NCBI GenBank assembly: GCA_031257955.1
Contig: JAIRNQ010000064.1
Coordinates: 1-6,928, forward strand
Reading direction: 5' to 3'
Length of the DNA stretch: 6,928 bases
Source: Deltaproteobacteria bacterium
GTDB taxonomy: Bacteria; Desulfobacterota; Desulfarculia; Adiutricales; Adiutricaceae
Shown: positions 5,652 through 6,928 of the stretch, piece by piece
How positions within the stretch are numbered: the stretch's first letter is position 1
How the letters are laid out: each line of letters begins with the position of its first letter
Made by a program: the position numbers and the translations under genes
Notes under the pieces: model-generated
Databases searched by the model: none
What the model saw: the letters and a program-made list of their open reading frames with translations, nothing else
Told to the model about the DNA's origin: nothing

Positions 5652-6119
5652 ATATACATACCAATCAAGCTCGATCCCAAAGAACGAATCAACATATTCT
5701 TTAAACGTAACGTGTCCGGGAAGGGAAAGGGACCGGAAACCGAACTTCCCTTCAAGTTAATGGTCATAGGCGACTTCACCCGCCGGGAGAGCCAAGACAG
5801 CTTTGACGAAAGGCGTTCCGTCACCGTGAGCGAGGACAATTTCAACGCCGTCCTCCAAGGCTTTGGCATAAAGCTGGACATGCTGGCCTATAACCTCATC
5901 GACCAGGAAAATTGCGCCCAGATACCGGTACATCTGGAAATCGGCTCCTTAAGGGACTTCGAGCCCGACCGCAGGATCGAAAGCGCGGCCCAGTTGAAAA
6001 AACTGACTTCCCTGGGCAAATTCCTGGCCGAGGCCGGCGCCCCGATAAAGCGCCGGCCCGACGTCATGGAGGCCATCAAGTCGATTAAACTACCGACCAA
6101 ACCCGAAGGGCACAAATAA
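5652..6119 (+). CDS. tssB: Type VI secretion contractile sheath small subunit TssB (VipA)
   Basis: TssB pairs with TssC to build the contractile sheath that drives the Hcp tube and spike out of the cell. Family signs are the N-terminal LDPKERINIFFK, ELPFKLMVIGDF (31-42 of the 155-residue frame), DNFNAVL (62-68), SLRDFEPD (99-106) and a C-terminal LKKLxxLxxFLAEAGAPI helix. The first usual start, GTG 5712, would give 135 aa and cut off the first conserved strand. Homology-like sequence runs in frame back to about 5664. The frame closes at TGA 5649, leaving only ATA 5652 or ATA 5658 as possible starts. GAGGG at 5641-5645 is six bases before ATA 5652. I therefore give 155 aa, close to the usual 155-170. 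A one-base change near ATG 5648 is the alternative. No tssC follows, although it is normally directly downstream. Confidence 0.88.
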   Translation: MYIPIKLDPKERINIFFKRNVSGKGKGPETELPFKLMVIGDFTRRESQDSFDERRSVTVSEDNFNAVLQGFGIKLDMLAYNLIDQENCAQIPVHLEIGSLRDFEPDRRIESAAQLKKLTSLGKFLAEAGAPIKRRPDVMEAIKSIKLPTKPEGHK

Positions 6120-6838
6120 GCCTTTGGGCCCGGGGCCGCCCATGGCCGCCCATGGCCAGCCAGGAGCGGCCAGGGTCTGGGCGTCGGTTTGACGTATGCG
6201 TTCACGTCCCTTAACCAAACGACCCAATGGGGCAATTGTTTTAGGGTCACTCGACAAAGAAACCTCTTGGCCAACGCCAAGCCAGCTGGGGTCAGTTTCT
6301 GCTGAGGGCGGCTTGGCGCTTTCTGGCTACCCCGCGAGCGCTTACGTTTTGGCGATAACCCAAACTCCCAAAATCTTATCCAATACTTAGTAACTCTACA
6401 TTAATTTTATTGCCTATTCCAGGATATAAGACTATTATTCCAAAATTCAGCTTGACATAATAAGACTGCCTTGTTACTATTTTGGAAATAAGCTTTCATC
6501 TCACTATTCGATATTATTGGCAACTTTAAGTAACTCTGATATACGTTACATGATGTACCCGTTTACGGAAATTCTCCCAACCTCCTTCGCCTTACCCTTC
6601 GAATGTCCATTGCCCGCATGCGATATGGCCCAGGTAGATATTATCTCAGAAGTAAGCTGAAACGGTTAAAAAACTCAAGAGGAACTTGGATACTTGGAGC
6701 GTTGAGTTGCGCCAAGTCATTTTTTTAGGTATTCTGGGCAAAACCTTCCGAAGCCGGAACTATATCGTCTCCCGCTTCCTTTTCAAATTTCTGGCTATAG
6801 AATATCGGAATCGTTTAGGTATATTTTGCGAGATTAAA
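6120..6838. other. Gene-free stretch after tssB
   Basis: About 720 bp with no credible gene. The first ~260 bp are GC-rich. A 64-codon frame at 6196-6390 has no ribosome binding site or family resemblance. From about 6390 the sequence is AT-rich and intergenic in look, with 'agtaactct' occurring at both 6389 and 6526. No tssC, hcp or other secretion gene is detectable in any frame. The AT-rich end probably carries the promoter of the ATPase gene, but I could not fix its boxes. Confidence 0.5.
6134..6157. repeat. 10-bp tandem repeat after tssB
   Basis: GGCCGCCCAT occurs twice in direct succession (6134-6143 and 6144-6153), followed by GGCC, 15 bases after the tssB stop. The run is rich in CCATGG and GGCC and can fold, but it lacks a T-run, so I do not call a terminator. 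Confidence 0.6.
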
Positions 6839-6928
6839 ATGCCAACAAACCGACCCAAGTTGTTTAATACGGCTGGCCCTTGCGTCCCATCGAAGCACTA
6901 CATGTTGCCATCTTTGCCTCGGGTGCCG
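6839..6928 (+). CDS. AAA-type ATP-binding protein, N-terminal fragment at window edge
   Basis: ATG 6839 opens a frame that runs off the window after 30 codons. Residues 7-25 (KLFNTAGPCVPSKHYMLPS) match the start of a widespread AAA-type ATPase family, whose members begin with [FY]FNTAGPxxPxxHYMLP and continue with a P-loop about 30 residues later. The P-loop would lie beyond the window. These genes are often multicopy and strain-variable in bacteria with large accessory content, and their biological role is not settled. The ribosome binding site is weak (GCGAGA about six bases upstream). The call rests on recalled family consensus and is limited by the short visible stretch. Confidence 0.7.
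   Translation, partial: MPTNRPKLFNTAGPCVPSKHYMLPSLPRVP

Noticed and set aside
6871..6901. Degraded copy of tRNA-Pro on the minus strand
   Set aside because: GGGACGCAAGGGCC resembles the anticodon and variable region of the tRNA at 5325-5401, but the stems do not form and the bases encode the conserved start of an AAA-type ATPase.

Overview
The window reads as a gene-poor, repeat-rich stretch of a GC-rich bacterial chromosome. About half of it is covered by reading frames that can be defended. The rest is tandem repeats, eroded-looking GC-rich DNA and two AT-rich stretches (about 3420-3600 and 6390-6840). Three features indicate Gram-negative bacteria: a type VI secretion sheath gene (tssB), a tRNA-Pro gene with an encoded CCA end, and small proteins with a flagellar-associated look. 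A deltaproteobacterial (Desulfobacterota-type) lineage, possibly a host-associated one with an eroding genome, is my guess from protein style. The sequence does not prove it.

Left part (1-3020). The window opens inside a higher-order tandem array (1-525) of two ~96-bp unit types sharing a 28-bp core. After ~500 bp without a gene come two minus-strand frames. One is a 458-aa Pro-rich, apparently secreted protein of unknown function. The other is a 125-aa doubtful frame. Their coding regions are unalike, but they carry the same leader: an upstream element and an identical Shine-Dalgarno block at the same spacing, before a TTG and a GTG start.

Middle part (3020-5045). After a gene-free stretch with a perfect 18-bp palindrome comes a minus-strand pair of small cytoplasmic-looking proteins (164 aa, then 117 aa), probably one transcript. 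Both end in Tyr-Val with the same terminal DNA, and both have tandem repeats beginning at their stop codons. Behind the 117-aa gene the repeats are 93 bp, in frame, and each full copy re-encodes an alternative 30-residue C-terminus with its own stop.

Right part (5045-6928). A duplicated 94-bp unit with a dyad leads into a 26-codon basic frame on the plus strand. Facing it is tRNA-Pro(CGG) on the minus strand with a clear sigma-70 promoter and a leader hairpin. Then comes tssB on the plus strand. Its recognisable N-terminus extends upstream of the first usual start codon, and no tssC follows. After ~700 bp of mostly AT-rich DNA the window ends in the first 30 codons of an AAA-type ATPase.

The genes do not form one pathway. 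The picture is of scattered survivors among local duplications. The best candidates for something new are the stop-terminated C-terminal cassettes at 3769-4018 and the shared leader on unrelated frames.
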